The notes under the pieces were generated by a model that saw nothing but the letters and a program-made list of their open reading frames with translations, made no database searches and was not told the DNA's origin. Positions 1 through 9,132 of a DNA stretch of 64,000 nucleotides are shown here, one piece after another. The DNA comes from Caulobacter sp. Root1455 (GTDB taxonomy: Bacteria > Pseudomonadota > Alphaproteobacteria > Caulobacterales > Caulobacteraceae), in contig NZ_LMFQ01000001.1 in NCBI RefSeq assembly GCF_001426905.1, positions 124,001-188,000 on the forward strand, in the 5' to 3' direction. Each line of letters begins with the position of its first letter. Within the stretch, counting starts at the first letter, position 1. A program made the position numbers and the translations under genes.

Positions 1-3000
1 GTCGTAGTTGGCCGACAGGGCCAGCGTCCCGCGGGTGATCGCGTAGCTGCCGGGGATCTCGCCGACCTCGCGTCCCAGGGCGCCGGTGAAGGCGTCGCCC
101 GCCGCCAGGTCGCCCACGGTGATGCGGTAGGTCAGGGTGGGTTCGACCTGGCCGAACGGCTTGAACAGGGGGTTGGCGGCCACCGTCACCTGCCGCCGCA
201 GAATGTCGGCCAGGGCGGCGCTGACGCTGGTCAGGCTGTAGTTGCCGGCGTCGGCGCCGGCCAGGACCGAGCCGGACGCCGTCACGGTCTTGCCCGTCCC
301 GACATTCTTGTCGGCGAAGGCGTAACTGCCCGAGGCCGAGACGGCGTCGCCGGCCACCACGCCGGTCAGGCCGATCGAGCCGGTGGCCGCCACCGTGCCG
401 TCATAGGTCTTGGTGTCGGCGGTCAGCGCGCCGGTCAGGTCCTTCTTCAGGATGTCGGCCGTGCCGGCGGCCGTCGAGGTCAGCGTGTAGTTGCCCGCGT
501 CGGCGCCCGACAGGGCCACGCCCGACGCGGTGACCGTCTTGCCGGTCCCCGCGGTCTTGTCGGCGAAGGCGTAGGTCCCCGAGGCCCCGACCGCGTCACC
601 GGCCACCACGCCGGTCAGGCCGATCGAGCCGGTGGCCGCCGTCGTGCCGTCATAGGTCCTGGTGTTGGCGGTCAGCACGGCGGTGAGGGCCTTGGGATCG
701 ATGCGCAGCGAACCCGTTCCATAGCCGAAGGCGTAGTTGAGGTCGGAGGCCAGGCCGCCGGCGGCGGCGGTCAGGACATAGGTCCCGACGACCTTGCTGG
801 TCGCGCCGGAGACCGCGGGCGCGCCCGACCAGGCGTCGGCCGCCAGGTCGCCGTTGACCAGGCCGGCGATCGTCGCCGAGGTCGTCGGGATCGTCCCGTC
901 ATAGATCACGGTCCGGCTGTCGGGCGTCACCGTCAGGGTCGGCTGGTAGGCGTAGACGAAGCGGTTGCCGGCGTTGACGGGCGTGGCGAAGGTTTCGTTC
1001 GAGAAGTCATAGGCCGAACCGTAGAAGCTCTTGCCAGCCAGGCCGTTGAACGTATTGCCCGCCGTCGAGCCGAGCGGCGCGCCCACCGCCTGGGTGTAGA
1101 TCAGCCAGCGGCCGTTGGCGGCGGTCACCGCGTCCGCCCCACGGGCGTTGGTGAACACCCCATCCGAGGCCAGCATCGCCGCGTCGCCCGTCCCGTCGGC
1201 CTGGACCCGGCCCGTGCCGGCGAAGGTCATGCCGGCGTGCGAGGTCAGCGACACGGTTCCCGTGCTCCAGACGGTCCCGACGACGGTCAGGGACCGGCCG
1301 TCGATCAGCTTCAGCAGGCCGCCGGTGTTGGTGAAGTCGCCCAGCTGGACCACCTGGTTGGCGGCGCCGAAGGTCGCTCCGCCGGTCGCCCAGCCCGTCA
1401 GTTTCTGGGCGGTGATGATCCCGGTCGAGACCTGGCCGATCGCGCCGTCGGAACGCAGGTCCACCGTCTGGCCGACGGCGTTGACCGCGCCGTACAGGTC
1501 GTAGCCGGTGGTGCTGTTGAACGCGAAGCCGCCGGCGCCGACCGTGACCGCGTCCAGGTAGGAGATCTGGTTGGCGCCGAGCAGGACAGCGCCGGTTCCC
1601 GCCGTCACGTCCAGCACGCCGGCGTGCAGCGCCGCGTGCTGGGCGATGTCGGTGGCGGCGTTGAGGGACAGCACGTCGCGGACGTCGATCACCCCGCCGA
1701 GCGTCGCGTCGCCCAACCGCAGATTGCCGCTGGCCGACGTCACCGCCAGGTCGCCGGTGACGTCGGCCGACACCAGTTGCGTGTCGCCGCCGCCGTTCAC
1801 CCGCGAGGCCGCGCCTGCCGTCAGGGCGTACACGGTCAAGGCGCCGGTCGGGCCGTCGATCTGGACGCCGCCGTTGGTCGATCCAGCGAAGCCGATCTGG
1901 TGCGAACCGTTGACGACCTTGATCTTGACCCCGTTGAGCCCAAAGACCGTGTTCAGGCCGGCGTTGGTCGTGTGGTCAAGATTGACGTCGACCTTGCCCG
2001 TCGGGGCCGAGGCCACTATCGTCAGGCTCCCCCCCGTCGAGGTGAAGACGTTGCCCGCGGTGATCGCGCCGGACGTCGCGGCCCCCAGGACCACGTCGCT
2101 GTTCGAGACGACCGTCAGAGTGCGAGCTCCCGAGCCTCTCACGACCGCCGAGCCCAGGCTCGCCGTGCCCGCCGCGCCCAGGACCGTGACATCCGCCAGC
2201 GCGTCGGCTGAATCCACGGCCATGCCGCCGACGCTGGCGGTCGCCGTGATCGCGCCGCCCCCGCCGTACAACGCGCCCAGGTGTCCGCCACGCGCCGCGA
2301 CGGAGATGCCGCCCAGGTCGCTGGTCATGTCGCCGCCGAGGATGTCGCCGCTGGTCACGGTGACGCCGATGGAGCCCCCGTGGCGCAGGGTCTTGCCGCT
2401 GAAGTCGAAATCACCGGCCTGGTCCAGGATGGTCCAGGCTCCGGCCTTGGCGCCCAGCGGCGCCAGGGCGGCGGCCGAGAAGTCGCCGCCGGTCAGGGCG
2501 TAGGCGTCGCCGACGGTGACGCTGGTCGCCACGTTCACCAGGCCGGTTCCGGCCTCCAGGTCCAGATCGCCGCCGCTCAGCACCGTGTCGAGGGCGATGG
2601 CGTCGGCCGTGACCTCGACGTCGCCGGCGTCCAGCTGGCCCGCGCCAGTCACCGCGCCGTTCAAGGCGGTGACGGCCAGCAGGTTGTCGGCGTGAACGAC
2701 GCCGCCCAGGCTGACCCCGCCGGTTCCGGCGCTCAGGCTCACGTCGCCGTCGGACAGGACCGCATTCAGTGTCATGGCGTTGGCCGCCACATTGACCTCG
2801 CCGTCGTGCGCCCCCGCCCCTTGGCCGGCGTCCAGCTGACCCAGGCTGGCCACGGCACCGTTCAGGGCGGTGATGTGGAGCAGGTGGTCGGCGTGACCGC
2901 CGCCGGTCCCCAGGCTCACCCCGCCGGTCGCGGCGGTCAGGTTCACGTCGCCGTCGGACACGACCGCGTCGAGGCTGATGGCGTCGGCGGTCACGTCGAC

Positions 3001-6000
3001 CGCGCCGTCGTGCGCCCCGATCCCGGCGTCCAGCTGGCCCGCGCCGGTCACCGCCCCGTTCGAGGCGACGATGGTCAGCTTGCGGTCGGCGTGGATGGCG
3101 GCGCTGCCCAGGTCCAGGTCGCCCAGGGTGTCGGTGATGGCGACGTCGTGGATCGCGCCGGAGAACAGGATCGGGGTCAGCGCGTCGCCCAGGAAGTCGT
3201 GGGCCGTGATGGTGTAGTCGCCGCCGCTGACGGTGGTGGAGCCGGTTTCGAGCGTGCCAGCCATGGCCTCCAGCGTGATGTTGAAGGCGGCCAGCTCCTC
3301 GATCTTCAGGTCGCCGGTCTTCTGGAAGACGGTCGCGTCGCCGTCGACGGCGGCGGCGACCAGGGTGACGCCGTTGCTGGCCGAGTTGATGTTGACCACG
3401 GCGTCGCCGTCGCTGGAGACAACCTGCAATCCGCCGGCGCCGCAGCCGCAGGTGGGGTCGGTGACCACATAGTTCGCGGCGGTCACCGACGCCGCGTCGT
3501 CCGCGCCGAAGGTGGCCTTGTTCACGGCGTCGACCAGGATGCCGTCCGGCGCCTCGCCCGCGCGCAGGGTCGCGTCGCCGTCGCCATGCACGATGACGAA
3601 CCCGGCGGGATCGTTGGCCTTGGCGAAATTGACCAGCGCGTCGCCGCCCGCCACCACGAAGACGCCCTGATCCGCCTCGGCCGTACCGACGAAGGCGTCG
3701 CCGAACCCGCCGATCGAAATCCCGACGCCGGCCAGGGCGGACTGGACGTCTATGTTTCCGGTGTCGGCGGTCGCCGTGATCACACCGTCGGCCTGCAGCG
3801 ATCCGACATCGACCGCGCCGCCCTCCAGGTCCAGGTCGCCGTTGCTGGAGATCAGGCTGGCCAAGGTTCCGTCCAGCAGGCCGTCGGTCCCGATGCGGAC
3901 CAGCCCGTCGCCATGCGCCGAGCCGGTGATCGTCAGGTCGCCGCCGTCGGCGAAGAGCTCCACGTCGCCGGTGTTCGCCGTGGCCGCGCCGACGGTCAAG
4001 GCGCCGTCCAGCGTCTCGACATAGATGTCGTCGGTCAGGGCCGTGAGGGTGTCGATGACCGCCGCGCCGCTGGCGATGGTGACGTCGACGCCCGCGCCCT
4101 CCAGCGTGTCGAGCTTGGCGCTGGTGTCGAGGTGGACCAGGGCGTCGCCGCTGGCCGAGATGACCGTCGCCGCGCCCGTGCTCCCGCCCGTGCGGCTGAA
4201 GGTATTGTCGGCGGTGATGGCGGAGAAGAGAGGATCGCCCAGCACCGCGTCGTCGAGGGCGGCGATGGCGAGATCGCGGCCCGTGCCCGCGCCGGTCAGC
4301 ACGGCCTTGCGCAGGATCGCGCCGCCGCCGGTGGCGGTGACGGTGATGTCGTCGCCCGCCTCGGCCGAGACCAGATCGATGTCCTCCGTCGCCGTGACGT
4401 CGATGTCGCCGCCCGCGACCAGGGCGTCGGCGGCGCCGAGCACGCCGGCCGACGACAGCGACAGGTCGCCGGTGGCCGTCAGGGCGTTGGTCAGGGCCAG
4501 GCCGCCGGCCGTGTCGATGACCGACAGGTCGCGGATCACGCCCGCCGGGGCCAGGACGTTGCCGCCCCAGTCCTGGGCCTCGGCGGTGTAGTCGCCGCCG
4601 CCGACCGTGACGGTGTTGGCCGCGATCACGCCGTTGCCGGCGCTGAGGAAGACGTTGTGGCCGCCGACCGCGTCCACCGTGAAGCCGTCCGCCACGCCGA
4701 CCGACGCCGTTCCGGTGGCGGCGTTGGCGCTGACCGAGCCCAGGTCGGCGTCCAGGCTGTCGAGGAACACCCGCGCGTCGCCGTCCAGGGAGACGACGAG
4801 ATAGGTCAGGCTGCCGCTCAGTCGGTCGACGCTGTTGTGCGCGACGATCCCCGCCTGGCTGTCGGCGCCCAGGGTCGCGGTTCCGGTCGCCACGACCTGG
4901 ATCTGGTCGACGGCGCCGTCGACGAGCACGTTGCGCAGGGTCGCGGCCCCCGCCAAGGCCTGCACCAACGCCGCCCCCCCGCCCCCCGTGACGAACACGT
5001 GGTCGACCAGCGCGTCGCCGGTCATCGCCGTCACGATGACATTGGAGCCCTGCAACGTGCCGCTCACGCTGGGGATGGCGGTGAAGCCGCCGTCGCCGGT
5101 CAGCGTGACGTCGCCCTGCCCGATGACCTGGGCGTTGGCGGCCAGCGTCAGGACGCCCGCCGTGGTGGTGATGTCGATGTCGCCGCCGCCGGAGACGGTG
5201 TCGGTGATCGACAGCGCCTGGGCGTTGGAGAAGGCCACATCGGCCGACGCGCTGTCCTGGACAGAGCCAAGCTTGTTCACCAGGTTGGCGCGAGTGGCGC
5301 TGAAGCCCCCGTCGCTCTGCGCGGTCAGGATGTCGGCGGTGATCACGCCGCCGCTCTGGACGATGCCGCCGGCCGACGCGGTCAGCGAGACCGTTCCGGC
5401 GGCGCCGTAGTTGCCGGTCAGGGTCAGGCCCGTGGCGTCCGCGAGGAACAGGTCGCGGGTCGAGCTGCCCGTCCCCAGGGTCGCGGTGGTGGCGGCGTCG
5501 ATCGTGATGTCGCCCACGGCCGCGCCGGCGCCCTGGCTCTGCGCCGTGCCGACATTGACCGCGCCGCCGGTCGATCGCGCCAGAACGTGAGCGTCGTCGG
5601 TGGCGCCGACACCGGTGGACCTCAGCGTCGCGCCGCTGGCCAAGACCGCGCCGGTGGTCGCGGTGACCTCGACGTCGTCGCCGGCCGTGGCCGCGGTGGT
5701 CACCGTCGCGCCGCCGGTCGTGGCCGTCACGAAGAGGTCGCGCGCCGCCGAACCGTTGGTCAGGCTGGCGGTGACGCCGGTCACCTTCACGTCGCGGGTG
5801 GCGGTGGTCGCGCCGGCGCTGGCGGTCGTCGCCGCCTGGACGGTGACGTCGCCGGCCCGCGCGCCGGTCCCTTGGGTCTGGAGCGTGTTGGTGGCGGTGA
5901 CCGCGCCGGTGTCGGAACGCAGGAGGATGTGCGCGTCGTCGCCGGCGCCCAGGCCGGTCGACTTCAGGAAGGCGCCGCCGGCCGTGATGTCGCCGTTGGA

Positions 6001-7047
6001 GGCGGTCAGCTCGATGTCGTCGCCGGCGAAGATGCGGTTGGTCACCGTGACTCCGGTGTCGCCGGTCAGGATGGCGTCGCGCCCCGCGTCGAGGGTGCTC
6101 AGAAAGATGATCGGGGCGGTGAGCAGGGTGTCGCGCGCCGAATTGCCCAGGGTCAGCGACACCGAGCCGCCGCTGCCGAGGACGATGTCGCCCGAGGTGG
6201 TGGTGGTGGCCGAACCGACGGAGGTGTTGGAGCCCGAAGAGACGGTGACGCCGGTCGCGCCCGTGATCGCGGTGACGGTCGCGCCAGGGCCGCCGGCCGT
6301 CACCGAGGCCGCGCCGGTGGCGGCCGTGGCTTCGCTGACGGTAATCGAACCCGAAGTGGTGCTCACCCCCACCGTGGCGCCTTCGGCGATGGCGACGTTC
6401 AGGCCGCCGCTCGAGGCGGAGAGCAGGACATTGCCGCTGGCGTCGATCGACGCGCTGGTCGCCGTGCTGATCGTCGTGATCCGGATCAGGGCGTCGGTGG
6501 CGGCGCGCAGGTTGGCCAGCGGATCGGCGGCGTCGACGAACGTGGCGTCGACAATCGCCGATCCTCGGCTGAACAGGAAGCCACCGGCGGTCATGGTCGC
6601 GCCGGGCGAGACGATCACGCCCTGTGGCGAATAGAACCAGATATTGCCGCCCGTCGACGCCCCGACCTTGCCGGTCACCACGGCGCCGCTGTCGATGGCG
6701 ATCTGGGTCGTGGTCTTGTTGAGGACGATGTCGCTGGCGGCGTCGAAGTGGAAGTCCATCTCGTCGGCGCCGCTGACATGCAGGCTGGACCAGTTGATCA
6801 CCGTGTGGGGCGCGTTCAGGTCGATGTCCAGGGTGTTGGCGTTGGGCGCGGTGATCACCGGCGCCGAGCCGCCCGTGGAGACCGTGATGCTGCCGCCGCC
6901 CGGGATGCCCGGCAGGGTCTGGGCCAGCGCCGGCTGGGCCAGGAGCGTCGCCACGCCGCACAGGGCCGAGGCCGCCAGCAGACGGGTCCGTCGCGCCGAG
7001 CGCGGGGCGGTGCGAGGGAGGATCGAGCGGATCTGGGACGGGGTCAT
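1..7047 (-). CDS. TpsA filamentous-haemagglutinin-like exoprotein, 3' end outside window
   Basis: The frame is open from an ATG at 7047 to the left edge, giving more than 2,349 residues. A basic leader plus hydrophobic stretch ending LAQPALAQ (about residue 43) is an extended signal peptide. Residues of about 60-170 match the two-partner-secretion domain: a VINWSS motif, then IVLNKTT, then GNIWFYSPQGVIVSPGA, as in FHA N-termini. Next come roughly 2,000 residues of Gly/Thr/Ala/Asp-rich beta-helix-like sequence. Near the left edge are two YDG repeats and an MBG-like segment (SYAITRGTLALSANY), typical of large bacterial adhesins. It starts 17 bp after the stop of the TpsB gene, so the pair is an operon in the usual order. 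Role: exported adhesin or a CDI-like exoprotein. Any C-terminal toxin would lie outside the window, so the two cannot be separated here. Confidence 0.88.
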   Translation of the reverse strand, partial: MTPSQIRSILPRTAPRSARRTRLLAASALCGVATLLAQPALAQTLPGIPGGGSITVSTGGSAPVITAPNANTLDIDLNAPHTVINWSSLHVSGADEMDFHFDAASDIVLNKTTTQIAIDSGAVVTGKVGASTGGNIWFYSPQGVIVSPGATMTAGGFLFSRGSAIVDATFVDAADPLANLRAATDALIRITTISTATSASIDASGNVLLSASSGGLNVAIAEGATVGVSTTSGSITVSEATAATGAASVTAGGPGATVTAITGATGVTVSSGSNTSVGSATTTTSGDIVLGSGGSVSLTLGNSARDTLLTAPIIFLSTLDAGRDAILTGDTGVTVTNRIFAGDDIELTASNGDITAGGAFLKSTGLGAGDDAHILLRSDTGAVTATNTLQTQGTGARAGDVTVQAATTASAGATTATRDVKVTGVTASLTNGSAARDLFVTATTGGATVTTAATAGDDVEVTATTGAVLASGATLRSTGVGATDDAHVLARSTGGAVNVGTAQSQGAGAAVGDITIDAATTATLGTGSSTRDLFLADATGLTLTGNYGAAGTVSLTASAGGIVQSGGVITADILTAQSDGGFSATRANLVNKLGSVQDSASADVAFSNAQALSITDTVSGGGDIDITTTAGVLTLAANAQVIGQGDVTLTGDGGFTAIPSVSGTLQGSNVIVTAMTGDALVDHVFVTGGGGAALVQALAGAATLRNVLVDGAVDQIQVVATGTATLGADSQAGIVAHNSVDRLSGSLTYLVVSLDGDARVFLDSLDADLGSVSANAATGTASVGVADGFTVDAVGGHNVFLSAGNGVIAANTVTVGGGDYTAEAQDWGGNVLAPAGVIRDLSVIDTAGGLALTNALTATGDLSLSSAGVLGAADALVAGGDIDVTATEDIDLVSAEAGDDITVTATGGGAILRKAVLTGAGTGRDLAIAALDDAVLGDPLFSAITADNTFSRTGGSTGAATVISASGDALVHLDTSAKLDTLEGAGVDVTIASGAAVIDTLTALTDDIYVETLDGALTVGAATANTGDVELFADGGDLTITGSAHGDGLVRIGTDGLLDGTLASLISSNGDLDLEGGAVDVGSLQADGVITATADTGNIDVQSALAGVGISIGGFGDAFVGTAEADQGVFVVAGGDALVNFAKANDPAGFVIVHGDGDATLRAGEAPDGILVDAVNKATFGADDAASVTAANYVVTDPTCGCGAGGLQVVSSDGDAVVNINSASNGVTLVAAAVDGDATVFQKTGDLKIEELAAFNITLEAMAGTLETGSTTVSGGDYTITAHDFLGDALTPILFSGAIHDVAITDTLGDLDLGSAAIHADRKLTIVASNGAVTGAGQLDAGIGAHDGAVDVTADAISLDAVVSDGDVNLTAATGGVSLGTGGGHADHLLHITALNGAVASLGQLDAGQGAGAHDGEVNVAANAMTLNAVLSDGDVSLSAGTGGVSLGGVVHADNLLAVTALNGAVTGAGQLDAGDVEVTADAIALDTVLSGGDLDLEAGTGLVNVATSVTVGDAYALTGGDFSAAALAPLGAKAGAWTILDQAGDFDFSGKTLRHGGSIGVTVTSGDILGGDMTSDLGGISVAARGGHLGALYGGGGAITATASVGGMAVDSADALADVTVLGAAGTASLGSAVVRGSGARTLTVVSNSDVVLGAATSGAITAGNVFTSTGGSLTIVASAPTGKVDVNLDHTTNAGLNTVFGLNGVKIKVVNGSHQIGFAGSTNGGVQIDGPTGALTVYALTAGAASRVNGGGDTQLVSADVTGDLAVTSASGNLRLGDATLGGVIDVRDVLSLNAATDIAQHAALHAGVLDVTAGTGAVLLGANQISYLDAVTVGAGGFAFNSTTGYDLYGAVNAVGQTVDLRSDGAIGQVSTGIITAQKLTGWATGGATFGAANQVVQLGDFTNTGGLLKLIDGRSLTVVGTVWSTGTVSLTSHAGMTFAGTGRVQADGTGDAAMLASDGVFTNARGADAVTAANGRWLIYTQAVGAPLGSTAGNTFNGLAGKSFYGSAYDFSNETFATPVNAGNRFVYAYQPTLTVTPDSRTVIYDGTIPTTSATIAGLVNGDLAADAWSGAPAVSGATSKVVGTYVLTAAAGGLASDLNYAFGYGTGSLRIDPKALTAVLTANTRTYDGTTAATGSIGLTGVVAGDAVGASGTYAFADKTAGTGKTVTASGVALSGADAGNYTLTSTAAGTADILKKDLTGALTADTKTYDGTVAATGSIGLTGVVAGDAVSASGSYAFADKNVGTGKTVTASGSVLAGADAGNYSLTSVSAALADILRRQVTVAANPLFKPFGQVEPTLTYRITVGDLAAGDAFTGALGREVGEIPGSYAITRGTLALSANYD
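163..660 (-). repeat. two tandem YDG-domain repeats, 249-bp period
   Basis: Two adjacent 83-residue units in TpsA begin TRTYDGTTAATGSIGL and TKTYDGTVAATGSIGL. They share most residues, including VVAGDAV, YAFADK, GTGKTVTASG and GADAGNY. The matching DNA phrase tcataggtc occurs at 401 and 650. A more diverged unit (IYDGTIPTTSATIAG) precedes them. Confidence 0.85.
2560..3100 (-). repeat. three ~200-bp repeats inside TpsA
   Basis: The phrase gtccagctg recurs at 2629, 2830 and 3028, giving periods of 201 and 198 bp. Each copy encodes a version of LNGAV-(T/A)..(G)QLDAG followed by a SDGDVNLTA..GGVSLG-type segment. This is internal duplication within the predicted beta-helix. Confidence 0.75.
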
Positions 7048-7064
7048 GGGGGACGCTCCGGAGA

Positions 7065-8792
7065 CTAGAACGCGGCGGACAGGGAGATCAGGACGCGCGA
7101 CGGCGGCTCGTCGCCGACGCCGAACGGACTGTCGAACGGCTTGGCCCAGGTCAGGTCGAAGGCCACCCGCGAGGCGACCTGGGCGCGGACGCCGACCCCC
7201 GCCGAGGCCAGGTCCAGCTTGCCCGCCCCGAAGCCGAGATTGGTCAGTTCGGCGGTGTCGTAGAAGGCGTAGGGCCGCCAGGCGGCGCGGCCTCCGGCCA
7301 GCGGCAGCGGCACGGTGCTGACCTCGACCGAGGCGGCGACGGCGCGGTCGCCGGAGATCACCGACGGGTCGTAGCCCCGCCCGACCGTCAGGTTGCCGAC
7401 CCCGTATTCCTCATAGGACAGCAGCGGATCGTCGGCGTGCTGCCAGGCGACCTTCAGTTTGCCGACCATCGGTCCCGCGCGGCCGCCGATCTCGCCCTCG
7501 GCCCGCGTCACCGTGGCGTCCGGCTCGCCCAGGAAGCGCGAGGCGGTCGGTTCGCCGTAACGGCTGGCGCCCAGGCCGTGCACGCCCTGGCGCAGTTCCA
7601 GCACGCCCGTCATGGCCACGGAATTGGCCGCCAGGCCGGCCGGCGCGTAGTGGCCGTCTAGCCGGACGAAGAACACCCGCAGATGGTCGTCGGTCAGCAC
7701 GGCCGCGCCGCCGCCGAACTCGACCCTCTGGTCGATCACGTCCAGGCCGGCCCCGATATTGAGGTTGTGGCGGCGGTGGCGCATCAGCGGATAGGTCAGG
7801 CGGACGCCGCCGGCGAACGACTCGCCCTCCAGGTCCAGCGGCTTGAGGACGTCGCCCGGCCGGGTCCAGGCCCAGGAGCCCGATAGGTCGGCCGCCAGGC
7901 CGTCCCCGCCGATGAAGAAGCGCTCGACCACCTGGACGACCTGCTGCTCGTCGCTGGACAGCGTGCCGTAGGCGAGGATCGAGGTCCGCTCGCCCAGGGC
8001 GGTGAAGCTGTTGAGGTCCAGCCGCGCCAGGGTCAGGTCGCGGCCGACGGTCTTGGAGCCGTAGTTCTGGGCCACGACCGAGCCGTCGACGGCGTCTCGG
8101 GAAATGGCGATGTCCAGGTCCAGCGCGCCCTGGCCGACCGGCGAGGGCTTGAGCACCGATTGGATCCGCACACCGTGCACGTCGGAGGCCAGCAGCAGGT
8201 AGCGCTGGGCGACGTCGAGATCGAACGGCGCCATGCCGCGCAGATGGTCGAGGAAGCGCGCGACCTGCTTCTGGGCCGGGCCGGCGTCGCCGTGATAGTT
8301 CACCGCCGCGATCCGCGCCTCGACCACGGTCAGGGTCAGCCGCCCGTCGGCGATCTTCTGTTCGGGAATGACCACGCTGGCCAGAACGCCGCGCCGCAGA
8401 TACAGCGCCGCAGCCCGGTCGCGGATGTCGCAAACCACGCTCAGCGGCGCCTCGCGGCCGATGAACTCGGCATAGGTCGAGGCCAGGGCCTGGTCCGACA
8501 GCGCCAGGGCGCCGCCCCCGCTTTCTCCGGACGTCGCGCCGTGGAACTCGACCGCCTTCAGGGTGACCTTGATGGGGCTGTCGCGGAAGGCGCAGGGCCC
8601 GGCCTCGACGCCCTTGAACAGGTCGCCGCGCGGCGCGGCCGCGATCGGGGCCGCGCGGGCCGGATCCAGTTCCTGGCGGGACGGCAGGGCCACCTGGGCG
8701 GCCGCCGGGGCCGCGACGAGCAGGGCCGAGCCCAGACACGCCATTGCGCTCACGCCCATGACGGCGCGATGCATTCTGAACAGAACTCGCAA
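7065..8792 (-). CDS. TpsB / ShlB-FhaC family outer-membrane transporter
   Basis: About 575 aa. It is the outer-membrane pore that secretes the TpsA protein encoded just downstream. A signal peptide (VSAMACLGSALLVAAPAAAQ) is followed by POTRA-like sequence (VTLKAVEFHG, VVIPEQKIADGRLTLTVVEARIAAVNYHG) and a long beta-barrel with the conserved GRGYD motif (VRGYxx in the family) and a C-terminal aromatic (SLSAAF). I chose the TTG at 8792 because a strong GGGAGGGG ribosome site lies just upstream and the leader then reads MRVLFRMHRAVMG. The ATG at 8774 also works. The longer in-frame extension to 8897 would bury the signal peptide. It lies 340 bp after the giant RTX gene, so it may have its own promoter. 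Confidence 0.92.
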   Translation of the reverse strand: MRVLFRMHRAVMGVSAMACLGSALLVAAPAAAQVALPSRQELDPARAAPIAAAPRGDLFKGVEAGPCAFRDSPIKVTLKAVEFHGATSGESGGGALALSDQALASTYAEFIGREAPLSVVCDIRDRAAALYLRRGVLASVVIPEQKIADGRLTLTVVEARIAAVNYHGDAGPAQKQVARFLDHLRGMAPFDLDVAQRYLLLASDVHGVRIQSVLKPSPVGQGALDLDIAISRDAVDGSVVAQNYGSKTVGRDLTLARLDLNSFTALGERTSILAYGTLSSDEQQVVQVVERFFIGGDGLAADLSGSWAWTRPGDVLKPLDLEGESFAGGVRLTYPLMRHRRHNLNIGAGLDVIDQRVEFGGGAAVLTDDHLRVFFVRLDGHYAPAGLAANSVAMTGVLELRQGVHGLGASRYGEPTASRFLGEPDATVTRAEGEIGGRAGPMVGKLKVAWQHADDPLLSYEEYGVGNLTVGRGYDPSVISGDRAVAASVEVSTVPLPLAGGRAAWRPYAFYDTAELTNLGFGAGKLDLASAGVGVRAQVASRVAFDLTWAKPFDSPFGVGDEPPSRVLISLSAAF

Positions 8793-9132
8793 GAAACCCC
8801 TCCCGCCACCTGCGTGGCGTCGGCCCACCTCATGGCTGAGTATGACCCAAATCTTAGCTGGATAACAGTGATCGCCGAACGGCGGATTTCCAGACACTTC
8901 ACCGGCGGCCCGGGAAGGATTCGGAAGCTCTGGCCTTCGCCTTAGAGAGCCGAAGGCTCAACGTGGACAATCCCCTGCCGCGCTAGACCTTCCGCCTGGG
9001 ACTCCGTGGGAGTCCGGGACTATCGGGCGGTCAAAACCTCGATGATCTTATCCGCTGTGAAGGGCCGCGCCCCAGCCAGTCCGGATGAACTGTCTGGGGC
9101 GTTCTTGCGAGGTCACCCGGGTTCGACGTCGA
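8793..9132. other. intergenic region, giant RTX gene to tpsB
   Basis: No convincing gene. It holds a perfect 7-bp hairpin, GGACTCC-GTG-GGAGTCC (8999-9015), and a 5-bp hairpin, GAGCC-GAA-GGCTC (8947-8959). Neither is followed by a clear T-run in the minus direction, so termination is uncertain. The tpsB promoter presumably lies here. Confidence 0.5.

Noticed and set aside
2411..6961. Minus-strand frame of 1,516 codons rich in Arg/His
   Set aside because: Frame-shifted shadow of TpsA; composition is RRRHRHG-type noise, with no domains. The real frame is the one open from 7047 to the window edge.
2281..7068. Very long plus-strand frame (1,595 codons) opposite TpsA
   Set aside because: It is Gly/Arg/Val/Asp-rich antisense of a GC-rich beta-helix gene. 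The minus frame gives a coherent signal peptide, TPS domain and YDG repeats.
8999..9015. Strong terminator after the giant RTX gene
   Set aside because: Perfect hairpin but no U-run on the minus transcript and 118 bp past the stop; kept only as a note.
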